64,000 nucleotides of DNA from Polaromonas sp. (GTDB lineage Bacteria; Pseudomonadota; Gammaproteobacteria; Burkholderiales; Burkholderiaceae_C). This document shows, in pieces, positions 58,613 through 64,000 of this stretch. Below the pieces are notes generated by a model. The model saw nothing but the letters and a program-made list of their open reading frames with translations, was not told where the DNA came from and ran no database searches. The stretch's first letter is position 1; every line of letters starts with the position of its first letter. A program made the position numbers and the translations under genes. The DNA lies in assembly GCF_016185115.1 (NCBI RefSeq), contig NZ_JACPOF010000004.1:651398-715397 (forward strand). Reading direction: 5' to 3'.

Positions 58613-59474
58613 GGGAATCCTTTGCTTCTGCCAGCAGGCCAGCAAAGGCGTTGGCGTTGGTTTGCGTACGGTCGGCCTGAATGGCTTGGGTTTGCGTGAC
58701 CTGACGGCCTGTAGCCCACTCCGTGCGGAGTTTTTCGCAGTCGCGCAGCAGCACACCGACCGAATGCCCTGATTGAACGTAAAAGCTGTTTCGGTGGTTC
58801 AGAAACCAAGCTGCAATTCCCGGCGCTTCACCAGCCCCCACCCTGCCGACAAACTGCGAGAGCTTCGCGTTCACCGATGCGTTGCGCACTGGCTCTGTTC
58901 CGTACCGGGCGACGTATGCTCCGGCGTATGCGGTCCAGGTTTCAGCAGTTGCAGACGGCTCTTTGATTTTTTGAGCCTTGACCAACTTGACTGGTGCCGG
59001 GGCATCCTCCGCAGGAGGTGCCACGGACTGAAGGGAATCAGGAATCAGTGAATCAGGAATCAAGGAATCCGGAATCCGGAATCCGGAATCAGAAGATAGG
59101 GAATCAGCGCGAGTGCTTCCGATAATTTCGGTATTTGTTCCGATTTTCTCGGGGTCTGGTATTTCTGATTCCGTTTCGTTCTTGTGCGGGTTCTGATGTT
59201 TGACGAACTCCAGCACCAGTATGTATTTTTTGCTACCAACTTTATAGCGCCTGATGAAACCCTCGGCCTGAAGCCAGTCCAGCATGGCGTCAATATCGAG
59301 ACCTTCGCGGTATGGAAATACCTCTCCCTTAATGCGTAGGGGTCGGTCCTCCAACTTCCCGTCGCGGTCGGCAAGTACCCACAAGCCCTCAAAAAGCAGG
59401 CTGTAAAGAGGATCGGCGACCCCAAGAATCTCGTTCTTGAAGAATCCTGGCTTGATGTTCCGCGCACGGGCCAT
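58599..59474 (-). CDS. Phage replication initiator-like protein
   Basis: 291 residues. The N-terminal winged-helix (about 1-95: ARNIKPGFFKNEILGVADPLYSLLFEGLWVLADRDG, IKGEVFPYREGLDIDAMLDWL, YILVLEFVKHQNPHKNE) is typical of phage replication proteins of the DnaT/O-like class. A repetitive linker at about 123-147 (IPDSL units) is followed by a C-terminal domain (TWTAYAGAYVARYGTEP, GIAAWFLNHRNSFYV). The linker is encoded by GGAATC repeats that may be the origin, as in lambda O. It lies next to the putative loader gene. Confidence 0.72.
   Translation of the reverse strand: MARARNIKPGFFKNEILGVADPLYSLLFEGLWVLADRDGKLEDRPLRIKGEVFPYREGLDIDAMLDWLQAEGFIRRYKVGSKKYILVLEFVKHQNPHKNETESEIPDPEKIGTNTEIIGSTRADSLSSDSGFRIPDSLIPDSLIPDSLQSVAPPAEDAPAPVKLVKAQKIKEPSATAETWTAYAGAYVARYGTEPVRNASVNAKLSQFVGRVGAGEAPGIAAWFLNHRNSFYVQSGHSVGVLLRDCEKLRTEWATGRQVTQTQAIQADRTQTNANAFAGLLAEAKDSHAQH
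59034..59105. repeat. GGAATC iteron-like array, candidate replication origin
   Basis: Eight exact GGAATC hexamers begin at 59034, 59041, 59056, 59064, 59071, 59078, 59085 and 59100, plus a TGAATC at 59049. Most are 7-8 bp apart. They encode the IPDSL-type linker of the initiator. Arrays of initiator sites inside the initiator gene are how lambda places its origin. No separate AT-rich unwinding element was clearly identified, although the sequence 59120-59150 is richer in T. Confidence 0.5.
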
Positions 59475-59822
59475 CTACACATCCTCCATCACAGGCGCAG
59501 CGGCCCAGACAATGGCCTTGCAGCCGCTCAGGGTCTTGCGCCGCTCTGCCGTTTCGACAACCAGGCCGGCGTCTACCAGTTCCTTGCGCCGGGGGCGTTC
59601 GGTTGATGGATTCATGCCCAGCGCGATCTGCAGTTCTTCATCAGTCGCTGGTGCTGCTTTGAGGCTGTCCAGCACCTTCTGGCACTTGGCATTGATATGT
59701 GGCCTGACAGACTCGTAAGCCTCTGTGCTGGTGGATTGGCGGGAGTTGCGCCTGCATGTACGCACGAATCCGGTATCACCCGGCATCGGGAACATCTCGA
59801 TTGGGAGGTTGATGGTGGTCAT
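59475..59822 (-). CDS. Winged-helix phage protein
   Basis: 115 residues. After a Pro/Arg-rich N-terminus comes a wHTH: CQKVLDSLKAAPATDEELQIALGMNPSTERPRRKELVDAGLVV, with wing residues ETAERRKTLSGCKAIVW. It resembles small DNA-binding proteins that precede phage replication genes. It overlaps the upstream gene by 4 bp and ends directly before the initiator gene. A role in control of replication genes is possible. Confidence 0.62.
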   Translation of the reverse strand: MTTINLPIEMFPMPGDTGFVRTCRRNSRQSTSTEAYESVRPHINAKCQKVLDSLKAAPATDEELQIALGMNPSTERPRRKELVDAGLVVETAERRKTLSGCKAIVWAAAPVMEDV

Positions 59823-60151
59823 GCGGCCTCCAGGGGTAAACCAAGCAGGCGCGCAGCTTCATAGATGTCCCGAATCTTTACGCCATCACGCGGAGCCCAG
59901 CCCATGGAGTTCTTCAGCTTGCTGAAGGCCGCGTTAGCCAACTGCTCGGCAACATATGCCGCCTCGTTCGGATAGCAGCTACCCGGCGACGAATAACTGC
60001 CGCCATCGGCTATGTGTGTATGTATGTCAATGCGATAGCTGTTTGAAAGCGTGGCCCATTTGCGACCAACTTTTGTAACTGTCACTGGCTGATTTTTTGA
60101 ATAGCTCTGCGCGCCCACCCAATAAAGTTCTTGTCCTACAGTCAGGTTCAT
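59819..60151 (-). CDS. Hypothetical phage protein
   Basis: 110 residues. NLTVGQELYWVGAQSYSKNQPVTVTKVGRKWATL is an SH3-like strand-rich start, and AYVAEQLANAAFSKLKNSMG is a helix. It overlaps both neighbours by 4 bp (ATGA), so it is securely in the operon. I do not recognise the family. Confidence 0.58.
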   Translation of the reverse strand: MNLTVGQELYWVGAQSYSKNQPVTVTKVGRKWATLSNSYRIDIHTHIADGGSYSSPGSCYPNEAAYVAEQLANAAFSKLKNSMGWAPRDGVKIRDIYEAARLLGLPLEAA

Positions 60152-60339
60152 AGCTTCCCCCTGATAAGCCGAGTCTTGTCGGCTGGTGAAATGGTTTCTG
60201 TGTTCAGGTTGGTCTGTGCAAAGCGGTGAATCGGCTTTGGCATCCCTGCACTGCCCTGCTGCTTGCTGGCGAATTTGGGGTCTGTGGCGAACTGGCTTGG
60301 CTGGCCGCGCCAGTTGAAAGCGCTTAGGGTGCTGCTCAT
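60148..60339 (-). CDS. Small hypothetical phage protein
   Basis: 63 residues from the ATG at 60339 (MSSTLSAFNWRGQPSQFATD), which overlaps the previous stop as ATGA; the frame open to 60372 starts inside that gene. Basic, Pro/Lys/Gln-rich (SKQQGSAGMPKPIHRFAQTN), probably little structured. Overlap with the next gene is 4 bp. Function unknown. Confidence 0.5.
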   Translation of the reverse strand: MSSTLSAFNWRGQPSQFATDPKFASKQQGSAGMPKPIHRFAQTNLNTETISPADKTRLIRGKL

Positions 60340-60638
60340 GCCGTCACCAGCTTTCCGGGGACTGGTGCCCATGTCAGGGTTTCGTCTTGGCCGGGTTGGT
60401 CGCGGATCGGGCGGAGAAACCGGTCATTAATCACCCTCTCCGTAACACTATCGCCATCCCACTGAAGCAGAGTCCCAGTCGTCTTAATTAACCAAAAAGG
60501 CGGTGGCCCCTTTGCTAAAAATATAAAACCAGCAACGGTCTCACCGGAAACTGCATGACGAACAACCTCAACAATGCGTCCGTTGTTGTTGGGGCCTAAG
60601 CCGACAACAATCGCCAAATCTCCGGGTTTGCAGTTCAT
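60336..60638 (-). CDS. Conserved phage protein, SH3-like
   Basis: 100 residues. NCKPGDLAIVVGLGPNNNGRIVEVVRHAVSG is a beta-barrel start shared by a widespread small phage family ending in a loop like RFLRPIRDQPGQDETL, as here. Overlaps by 4 bp on both sides. The molecular role of the family is not known to me. Confidence 0.65.
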   Translation of the reverse strand: MNCKPGDLAIVVGLGPNNNGRIVEVVRHAVSGETVAGFIFLAKGPPPFWLIKTTGTLLQWDGDSVTERVINDRFLRPIRDQPGQDETLTWAPVPGKLVTA

Positions 60639-61039
60639 GCTTTAGCTCCTGTAAGTACGCGGCGCAGGGCGGCGTTTTCCTCTTGGGCAAGGCGGAGCTT
60701 TTTCTCCGTCTCGGTTTCCAGTAGCCGCAAGCTGTTCAAGTCATAGCCGCGAGACTGAAGCAACCACATAAGGGGCGCCTCATTGCCTGCGAGGTCCATA
60801 AACAGGTTCAGCTTTTCATGCGGGAAGTTGTGATTGCTCGGCCCCATGATTCGGGACCATTGCGCTTGATCTTTGACAATGCCGCCGTTGCCGTAGAACT
60901 GAGCGTCGTCTTTGCCACTCAAGGTCTGGCAAAGTTGCAGCGCCTTAGTCATCGATGGCTGGCGAATCACCAACTGCGGATCGATGGCCTGAACGTGTGC
61001 TGTCATTGGTAAATCAAGGGTCATGTCATCGCGCTTCAT
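60635..61039 (-). CDS. Phage regulatory-like (XRE-type) protein
   Basis: 134 residues. The segment IRQPSMTKALQLCQTLSGKDDAQF, followed by QWSRIMGPSNHNFPHEKLNLFMDLAGNEAPLMWL and a charged C-terminal helix (LLETETEKKLRLAQEENAAL), matches a common betaproteobacterial phage family. That family has an N-terminal helix-turn-helix-like domain. A CII-like activator or accessory repressor role is possible. It is the first large gene of the leftward early operon after the Cro-like gene and its neighbour. Confidence 0.6.
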   Translation of the reverse strand: MKRDDMTLDLPMTAHVQAIDPQLVIRQPSMTKALQLCQTLSGKDDAQFYGNGGIVKDQAQWSRIMGPSNHNFPHEKLNLFMDLAGNEAPLMWLLQSRGYDLNSLRLLETETEKKLRLAQEENAALRRVLTGAKA

Positions 61040-61248
61040 GTTTTATGTGGCGTTATGCGTTGTTGATTTGGGTAAAAAAATTGACTATCTCGGCATGGTC
61101 AAAAAACAAACTTTCATCCACGCCCACACCGCCCTGGCGCTTGGCCTTCATCCTTTGATTCGCGGGGATGGGTGCTTGACAGGGTGCCTGCCCTCTTTCA
61201 AAGGAGAATGGAGTTCTCACACAACCATTGCTCTTGAAAGGAGCGGAC
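61040..61248. other. Spacer with two ribosome-binding sites in the plus direction
   Basis: No minus-strand gene is convincing here. On the plus strand, TTGACA occurs at 61176-61181 without a good -10. AAAGGAG plus ATG at 61208 opens a nine-codon frame (MEFSHNHCS) ending at 61237. A second AAAGGAG precedes the ATG at 61249. Translation signals in the plus direction are thus better than transcription signals. Confidence 0.35.
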
Positions 61249-61560
61249 ATGAAAGACACTTGGCAGGTTTTCTTTTTCACCAATGTGCCGGTGTGGCAGT
61301 ACGGGGCGCACATCACAATGTTCCCAACGGACTCGGGGCCGGTGCCAGTGCTGCACTGCACATCGGTGATGCAGGGGATTGCGGGACTTCTGGAGTTGAC
61401 GGTTCTGGACGAAGCCAAAAACCTCGAACTAACGTACCTTGTGCCTGCGCCAAATGTGTTGACGGCGATACGCCTGCGAACGAAGCAAGATTTGGGGTTT
61501 TCACCGCCATTGCTCTCAACGCTTGTTCAACCCGAGACACCCGTTCTTCCAGGGTCATAG
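61249..61560 (+). CDS. Possible plus-strand phage protein nested in the leftward operon
   Basis: 103 residues from the ATG at 61249 (MKDTWQVFFFTNVPVWQYGA), with AAAGGAG spaced five bases upstream. Codons in the first 70 positions end mostly in G or C, as in real genes here. The C-terminal third overlaps, on the opposite strand, the 100-residue gene at 61313-61615. Only one of the two may be translated over 61313-61560. If real, it could be expressed from the prophage against the early operon. Confidence 0.45.
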   Translation: MKDTWQVFFFTNVPVWQYGAHITMFPTDSGPVPVLHCTSVMQGIAGLLELTVLDEAKNLELTYLVPAPNVLTAIRLRTKQDLGFSPPLLSTLVQPETPVLPGS

Positions 61561-61615
61561 ATTCCACGCACTTCTCGCAAGGCGGCAGCAACGGATTGCA
61601 GTTGATGCAATTCAT
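61313..61615 (-). CDS. Small early phage protein with Cys cluster
   Basis: 100 residues from the ATG at 61615, one base beyond the Cro-like stop (TGAGATG spacing), so probably coupled. The N-terminal MNCINCNPLLPPCEKCVESM has four cysteines in two C-x-x-C pairs, a likely zinc site. A helix follows (TLEERVSRVEQALRAMAV). The last 50 residues are Pro/Ala/Ser-rich and have poor codon character. The frame there may be a shadow of the plus-strand gene. Confidence 0.5.
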   Translation of the reverse strand: MNCINCNPLLPPCEKCVESMTLEERVSRVEQALRAMAVKTPNLASFAGVSPSTHLAQAQGTLVRGFWLRPEPSTPEVPQSPASPMCSAALAPAPSPLGTL

Positions 61616-61616
61616 C

Positions 61617-61820
61617 TCAGGCCGTCGCTTTCTTGCGGGAGGGCTTGGCGAGATGTGCCTGCAGGTCGCGCAAAGTGGCGTAGCCGGGATTCGGTATGTG
61701 ACCGTTGACGAACTTGGAAATCCACGAATAACTCACGTTCGAGCTTTGCGCGATTTCTTGCCAATCACCCTTGTGCTTGTTCAGCAGTTCTCGGACTTGA
61801 ATGTCTAGGTTATTTCGCAT
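61617..61820 (-). CDS. Cro-like early repressor
   Basis: 67 residues from the ATG at 61820; an in-frame ATG at 61829 lies upstream of the predicted transcription start. NLDIQVRELLNKHKGDWQEIAQSSNVSYSWISKFVNGHIPNPGYATL is a lambda-repressor-like helix-turn-helix. A basic tail follows (KPSRKKATA). It is divergent from the repressor gene and first in the leftward operon. The predicted +1 near 61823 leaves almost no leader, so the message may be leaderless, as with lambda cI from pRM. Confidence 0.78.
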   Translation of the reverse strand: MRNNLDIQVRELLNKHKGDWQEIAQSSNVSYSWISKFVNGHIPNPGYATLRDLQAHLAKPSRKKATA

Positions 61821-61829
61821 ATGGCTCAT

Positions 61830-61858
61830 ATCCTAGCAAAACTTTGCTATGAACGCAA
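61830..61858 (-). promoter_or_regulatory. Leftward early promoter (pL-like)
   Basis: On the minus strand, TTGCGT (61858-61853), a 17-bp spacer and TAGGAT (61835-61830). The operator at 61834-61849 fills the spacer and touches the -10, and the operator at 61857-61872 touches the -35. The geometry is the exact mirror of the rightward promoter at 63110-63138. Confidence 0.65.
61834..61849. promoter_or_regulatory. Operator O1 (left pair), TAGCAA-N4-TTGCTA
   Basis: The 16-mer TAGCAAAACTTTGCTA has perfect 6-bp dyad arms. It is one of four related sites near the repressor gene, 23 bp from its partner at 61857. Occupancy would block the leftward promoter. Confidence 0.75.
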
Positions 61859-61872
61859 GCAACACTTTGCTA
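61857..61872. promoter_or_regulatory. Operator O2 (left pair)
   Basis: AAGCAACACTTTGCTA matches the operator consensus except for the first base. It lies between the leftward promoter and the repressor start, with TAATGT (61871-61876) as a possible -10 of a weak maintenance promoter for the repressor. Bound repressor here could activate its own gene. Confidence 0.7.
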
Positions 61873-61895
61873 ATGTTTGCCGCGAGACTGGCTGG

Positions 61896-62255
61896 ATGCC
61901 TGCGACTCCCATAAATCAAGTGCTGGCCGACAACCTGAAGCACTACATGCTCAAGAACCAGCTCACTCAGTCATCACTGGGTGAACGGGCCGGACTTGGG
62001 CAGACAACCGTCAGCCTCTACCTAACACCATCCCGCCGCCAAGCCAGCAAGTCTGGCAAGGTTCCATCCGCAAAATTAAGTGAAGTCGAAAGCCTGGCCC
62101 ATGCCCTTGGCGTTGATGTCTGGCGGCTCCTACGCCCATTCACCGACAAGCAGCGTAAAGCCTACGACAAGATCGAAGAGGCGTATCAAGAGCTATTGAG
62201 CCTGACCACCCCAGAAGCTGAGGAAAACATCGTAAAACCCCGGCGCGTCGCATAG
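61896..62255 (+). CDS. Prophage repressor, XRE-type
   Basis: 119 residues from the ATG at 61896 (MPATPINQVLADNLKHYMLK). The frame is open from 61821, but both left operators lie inside that extension, so the internal ATG is preferred. The HTH is about 10-65 (LTQSSLGERAGLGQTTVSLYLTPSRRQASKSG, then LSEVESLAHALGVDVWRLLRP). The C-terminal tail is short and helical (KIEEAYQELLSL), without a LexA-type protease domain. Induction therefore would not be by RecA self-cleavage. It is divergent from the Cro-like gene. Confidence 0.8.
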   Translation: MPATPINQVLADNLKHYMLKNQLTQSSLGERAGLGQTTVSLYLTPSRRQASKSGKVPSAKLSEVESLAHALGVDVWRLLRPFTDKQRKAYDKIEEAYQELLSLTTPEAEENIVKPRRVA

Positions 62256-62349
62256 GGGAGTTGACGACTGCGCGCATTTATCAATTTCCCTTGTTCATTG
62301 AGGTTATCTAACCGCACCCATGCGGCCCGTGGGTATTAGAGGAGAGAAA

Positions 62350-62637
62350 ATGAAAACAATAGCAATCGTCGCCTTGTTCTGCGCTGGCTCAGCAATGGCC
62401 CAGGTTTACGTAAAGCCGCACGTCACCAAAGACGGCACATTTGTAGACGGTCATGTACGCACCGCGCCCAATAACACCAACCTGGACAACTACAGCACCA
62501 AAGGCAATTCCAACCCCTACACGGGTCAGCAGGGCACCGTACAACCCAACTACTTCCCGCAGCCCACTTATCAGCCACCACAGCCGCGCCAGCAGCAATG
62601 CGGCTATACAGCAGCTGGGCAATACGTCTGCCGATGA
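62350..62637 (+). CDS. Exported small prophage protein
   Basis: 95 residues from the ATG at 62350 with GGAGAG upstream. Signal peptide 1-18 (FCAGSAMAQ). The mature part YVKPHVTKDGTFVDGHVRTAPNNTN, then YSTKGNSNPYTGQQGT, matches a small periplasmic protein type seen widely in proteobacteria and prophages. A Pro/Gln-rich region and a C-terminal cysteine pair (QCGYTAAGQYVCR) follow. It is coupled to the Rap1a/Tai-like gene by an ATGA overlap. As it follows the repressor, it is probably expressed in the lysogen. Confidence 0.72.
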   Translation: MKTIAIVALFCAGSAMAQVYVKPHVTKDGTFVDGHVRTAPNNTNLDNYSTKGNSNPYTGQQGTVQPNYFPQPTYQPPQPRQQQCGYTAAGQYVCR

Positions 62638-63011
62638 GCATCAAAACCAGCATTGCAGTGGTTTTGCTGGCATTGGCAGCGGGCGGGGCAAGTTCACAAA
62701 ATGCTTTTGGCATAGATTTAATGGGCGATGCCGCGCTTGCCTCTGGTGGGTTTCTCACCGGGCAGGAGCTGTACGCGCGCGGATCGGATGATGCGTTTGT
62801 TGTGGGCTATATCGCTGGCATCAGTGACGCCGATAGGGGCGCAGCCAAGCGCATGCGTCCAGCGTCATGCATCCCTAATGGCGTCTCCCTTGGACAAATG
62901 ATCGACGTGACCTGGAAGTACCTCCGAGACAATCCCAGCACACGCCATGAACCCGCCGCCTTTCTTGTGCGTGAAGCCATGATTGCCTCTTGGCCCTGCT
63001 CCACCAGATAA
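62634..63011 (+). CDS. Exported Rap1a/Tai-like immunity-domain protein
   Basis: 125 residues from the ATG at 62634 (MSIKTSIAVVLLALAAGGAS), overlapping the previous stop as ATGA. Signal peptide about 1-21. Mature sequence has GFLTGQELYARGSDDAFVVGYIAGISDADRG, CIPNGVSLGQMIDVTWKYLRDNPSTRHEPAAFLV and WPC at the end. This is the Rap1a/Tai pattern known from inhibitors of type VI secretion amidase toxins. Two cysteines (79, 122) may pair. A role in protecting the lysogen's cell wall, or in blocking superinfection, is inferred. Confidence 0.72.
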   Translation: MSIKTSIAVVLLALAAGGASSQNAFGIDLMGDAALASGGFLTGQELYARGSDDAFVVGYIAGISDADRGAAKRMRPASCIPNGVSLGQMIDVTWKYLRDNPSTRHEPAAFLVREAMIASWPCSTR

Positions 63012-63032
63012 ACAGCATCCACCCTCACAACA

Positions 63033-63057
63033 ACCGCCCATCGAGGCGGTTTTTTTT
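63033..63057 (+). terminator. Terminator after the lysogeny genes
   Basis: ACCGCC (63033-63038) pairs with GGCGGT (63045-63050), followed by seven more T. It ends the repressor-exported protein transcript and insulates the rightward early promoter from it. Confidence 0.85.
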
Positions 63058-63095
63058 CGCCCAAGGGTTTTCACCAGCAATCTATTTTGCATTGG

Positions 63096-63111
63096 TAGCA
63101 ATTCTTTGCTT
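63096..63111. promoter_or_regulatory. Operator O1 (right pair)
   Basis: TAGCAATTCTTTGCTT matches TAGCAA-N4-TTGCTA in 11 of 12 arm positions. It overlaps the -35 of the rightward promoter by two bases and is 23 bp from the next site. A degenerate third copy lies around 63075-63090. Confidence 0.7.
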
Positions 63112-63138
63112 GACGTACTAGCAATACTTTGCTAAATT
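63110..63138 (+). promoter_or_regulatory. Rightward early promoter (pR-like)
   Basis: TTGACG (63110-63115), a 17-bp spacer and TAAATT (63133-63138). The operator at 63119-63134 fills the spacer. Transcription from about 63145 would give a 139-nt leader for the 71-residue gene, containing the dyad GGAGAAGTTCTCC at 63209-63221. Confidence 0.7.
63119..63134. promoter_or_regulatory. Operator O2 (right pair)
   Basis: TAGCAATACTTTGCTA has perfect 6-bp dyad arms. It lies in the spacer of the rightward promoter and overlaps its -10 by two bases, so repressor binding would exclude polymerase. Confidence 0.75.
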
Positions 63139-63283
63139 ACACCCATCAGCAAGAAAACCCAGCAGCACCGATACCGCTGCAAACCGAACGGATGGCGACG
63201 GGGGTTTAGGAGAAGTTCTCCGGCGCTGTAGAGGTTATCCCCACCAAACCCCCGGTGGTTTTGAAAACAGCAAGGAGTAGTTG

Positions 63284-63499
63284 ATGAACAAGTCTGAACA
63301 GCGCGAAGTGCAAAAGGTTGTGAACACCTGCCGCACCAATCCCTACTACGCCGCCGCAACTCTGGCAACACTCCTGCGCTCTGCAGGTCCACGCGCCACC
63401 TTTGTGAAGTTGGTTCAGTTGAAAAACGAACTTGGCCTCGGCGCGTACATGGAAACCGTCAACGGCTGCTACGTCGCCAAAGAGCCCGCTGTCGCCTAA
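63284..63499 (+). CDS. Small rightward early phage protein
   Basis: 71 residues from the ATG at 63284, with AAGGAG seven bases upstream (a TTG at 63281 is in frame). MNKSEQREVQKVVNTCRTNP is followed by AAATLATLLRSAGPRATFVKLVQLKNELGLG, a helical protein. It is the first gene of the pR-like operon, before the pentapeptide-repeat gene. The family recurs in phages but its function is unknown to me. Confidence 0.68.
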   Translation: MNKSEQREVQKVVNTCRTNPYYAAATLATLLRSAGPRATFVKLVQLKNELGLGAYMETVNGCYVAKEPAVA

Positions 63500-63531
63500 A
63501 CCCAATTTTTAACAAGCAAATAGGAAAGAAA

Positions 63532-64000
63532 ATGAAAAGCAAAATCGTCAGCCGCTGGAATTCAAACCGCATTCTGTTTGAGTGCGAAGTTCCCGATCAT
63601 GTTGAAAGCGGCTTGGCAATGCGTTACGCGCTTGAGCAAGCTGTGGCCCAACGGCCTCGAATCGACCTGAGCGGTGCCGTCCTGCGCGATGCCGTCCTGA
63701 GCGATGCCGACCTGCGCGGTGCCGTCCTGAGCGGTGCCGTCCTGAGCGGTGCCGTCCTGAACGGTGCCGTCCTGAGCGGTGCCGTCCTGCGCGATGCCGT
63801 CCTGAGCGGTGCCGTCCTGAGCGGTGCCGACCTGCGCGATGCCGACCTGCGCGGTGCCGTCCTGAGCGGTGCCGTCCTGAGCGGTGCCGTCCTGAGCGGT
63901 GCCGTCCTGCGCGATGCCGTCCTGAGCGGTGCCGTCCTGAGCGGTGCCGACCTGCGCGATGCCGACCTGCGCGGTGCCGTCCTGAGCGGTGCCGTCCTGA
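63532..64000 (+). CDS. Pentapeptide-repeat protein (3' end beyond window)
   Basis: Starts at the ATG at 63532 with AGGAAAG eight bases upstream and remains open to the edge (156 codons seen). Residues 1-43 (MKSKIVSRWNSNRILFECEV, ending near RPR) form a short cap. From residue 44 onward come about 22 pentapeptides, mostly AVLSG with some ADLRG and ADLRD, which would fold as a right-handed quadrilateral beta-helix. Family members include DNA mimics that inhibit gyrase, but most are uncharacterised. Val at the position usually Asp or Asn is unusual. It is in the rightward early operon. Confidence 0.82.
   Translation, partial: MKSKIVSRWNSNRILFECEVPDHVESGLAMRYALEQAVAQRPRIDLSGAVLRDAVLSDADLRGAVLSGAVLSGAVLNGAVLSGAVLRDAVLSGAVLSGADLRDADLRGAVLSGAVLSGAVLSGAVLRDAVLSGAVLSGADLRDADLRGAVLSGAVL
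63661..64000 (+). repeat. Tandem 15-bp/120-bp repeats in the pentapeptide gene
   Basis: The basic unit is 15 bp (GCCGTCCTGAGCGGT and variants). On top of it is a 120-bp super-repeat: 63781-63880 is identical to 63901-64000 over all 100 visible bases. The block 63721-63780 differs from 63841-63900 at only a few positions. 120 bp equals 40 residues, that is two turns of the predicted beta-helix. Confidence 0.9.

Noticed and set aside
59034..59105. Microsatellite or insertion-sequence end
   Set aside because: The hexamers stay in frame within the initiator gene and no flanking target duplication or transposase is seen; iterons are a better reading.
61023..61808. 261-codon plus-strand frame over the early region
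   Set aside because: Covers the Cro-like gene and the Cys-rich gene in antisense; composition is random-like, and the nested frame from 61249 has far better translation signals.
63661..64000. Possible CRISPR array
   Set aside because: Repeats are contiguous 15-bp coding units without spacers, and no cas genes are present.

Overview
The window looks like a chromosome segment of a betaproteobacterium of the Burkholderiales, most likely Comamonadaceae. Indications are the high GC content, the abundance of Bug-type (TctC) solute receptors and LysR regulators, a FimV-like protein, fused LivM-LivG and Comamonadaceae-style intergenic repeats. It carries the left-hand part of a P22-like (podoviral) prophage. 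Bases 1-37283 are host chromosome. About 37490 to the right edge is prophage, which runs off the window.

Chromosome. Bases 1-8490 hold an oligopeptidase A fragment (prlC), a periplasmic DUF4124-glutaredoxin protein, a FimV-like protein, and a fatty/aryl acyl-CoA block (3-hydroxyacyl-CoA dehydrogenase, enoyl-CoA hydratase family, Crp/Fnr regulator, phosphotransferase). Bases 8681-23848 hold aromatic-type catabolism. There are two LysR regulators, three Bug receptors and a flavin monooxygenase, followed by SDR, NTF2-like and dienelactone-hydrolase genes. A leftward block then encodes a VOC/extradiol dioxygenase-like protein, an IclR regulator, an MhpA-like hydroxylase, an FAH-family hydrolase, an NTF2-like protein and a class II aldolase/decarboxylase-like protein, which together read as a meta-cleavage route. 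Bases 24133-37162 add a second set: IclR, polysaccharide deacetylase-fold hydrolase, maleate isomerase-like protein, flavin monooxygenase, a complete Liv-type ABC importer, LysR plus Bug, a metal-dependent hydrolase and a GST-fold protein. The substrates cannot be read from sequence.

Junction. An intact tRNA-Pro(TGG) and its terminator are followed by a 5' fragment of a tRNA-Arg(TCT) gene, which is the likely attachment site. No integrase is present, so it probably lies beyond the right edge.

Prophage. Late genes lie on the minus strand. In transcription order they are terminase small and large, P22-type portal, scaffold, P22-type coat, gp4-like and gp10-like tail/head-completion proteins, ejection proteins, tail fibre, and a lysis cassette (membrane proteins, lipoprotein, M15 endopeptidase, 3-TM holin). 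There are no tail-tube or tape-measure genes, as expected of a short-tailed phage. Upstream of them is a tightly overlapping early operon: Cro-like, several small proteins, replication initiator with iteron-like repeats, VRR-NUC-like, YbcO-like and NinB proteins, and a late-regulator candidate. The immunity region (61830-63140) has a repressor flanked by two mirror-image promoters, each carrying a pair of 16-bp operators spaced exactly 23 bp apart. Between them sit two exported lysogeny genes, one with a Rap1a/Tai-like domain. The rightward early operon begins with a 71-residue protein and a pentapeptide-repeat gene containing a 120-bp super-repeat that continues past the edge.

Family assignments rest on motif recognition by eye; no searches were run.
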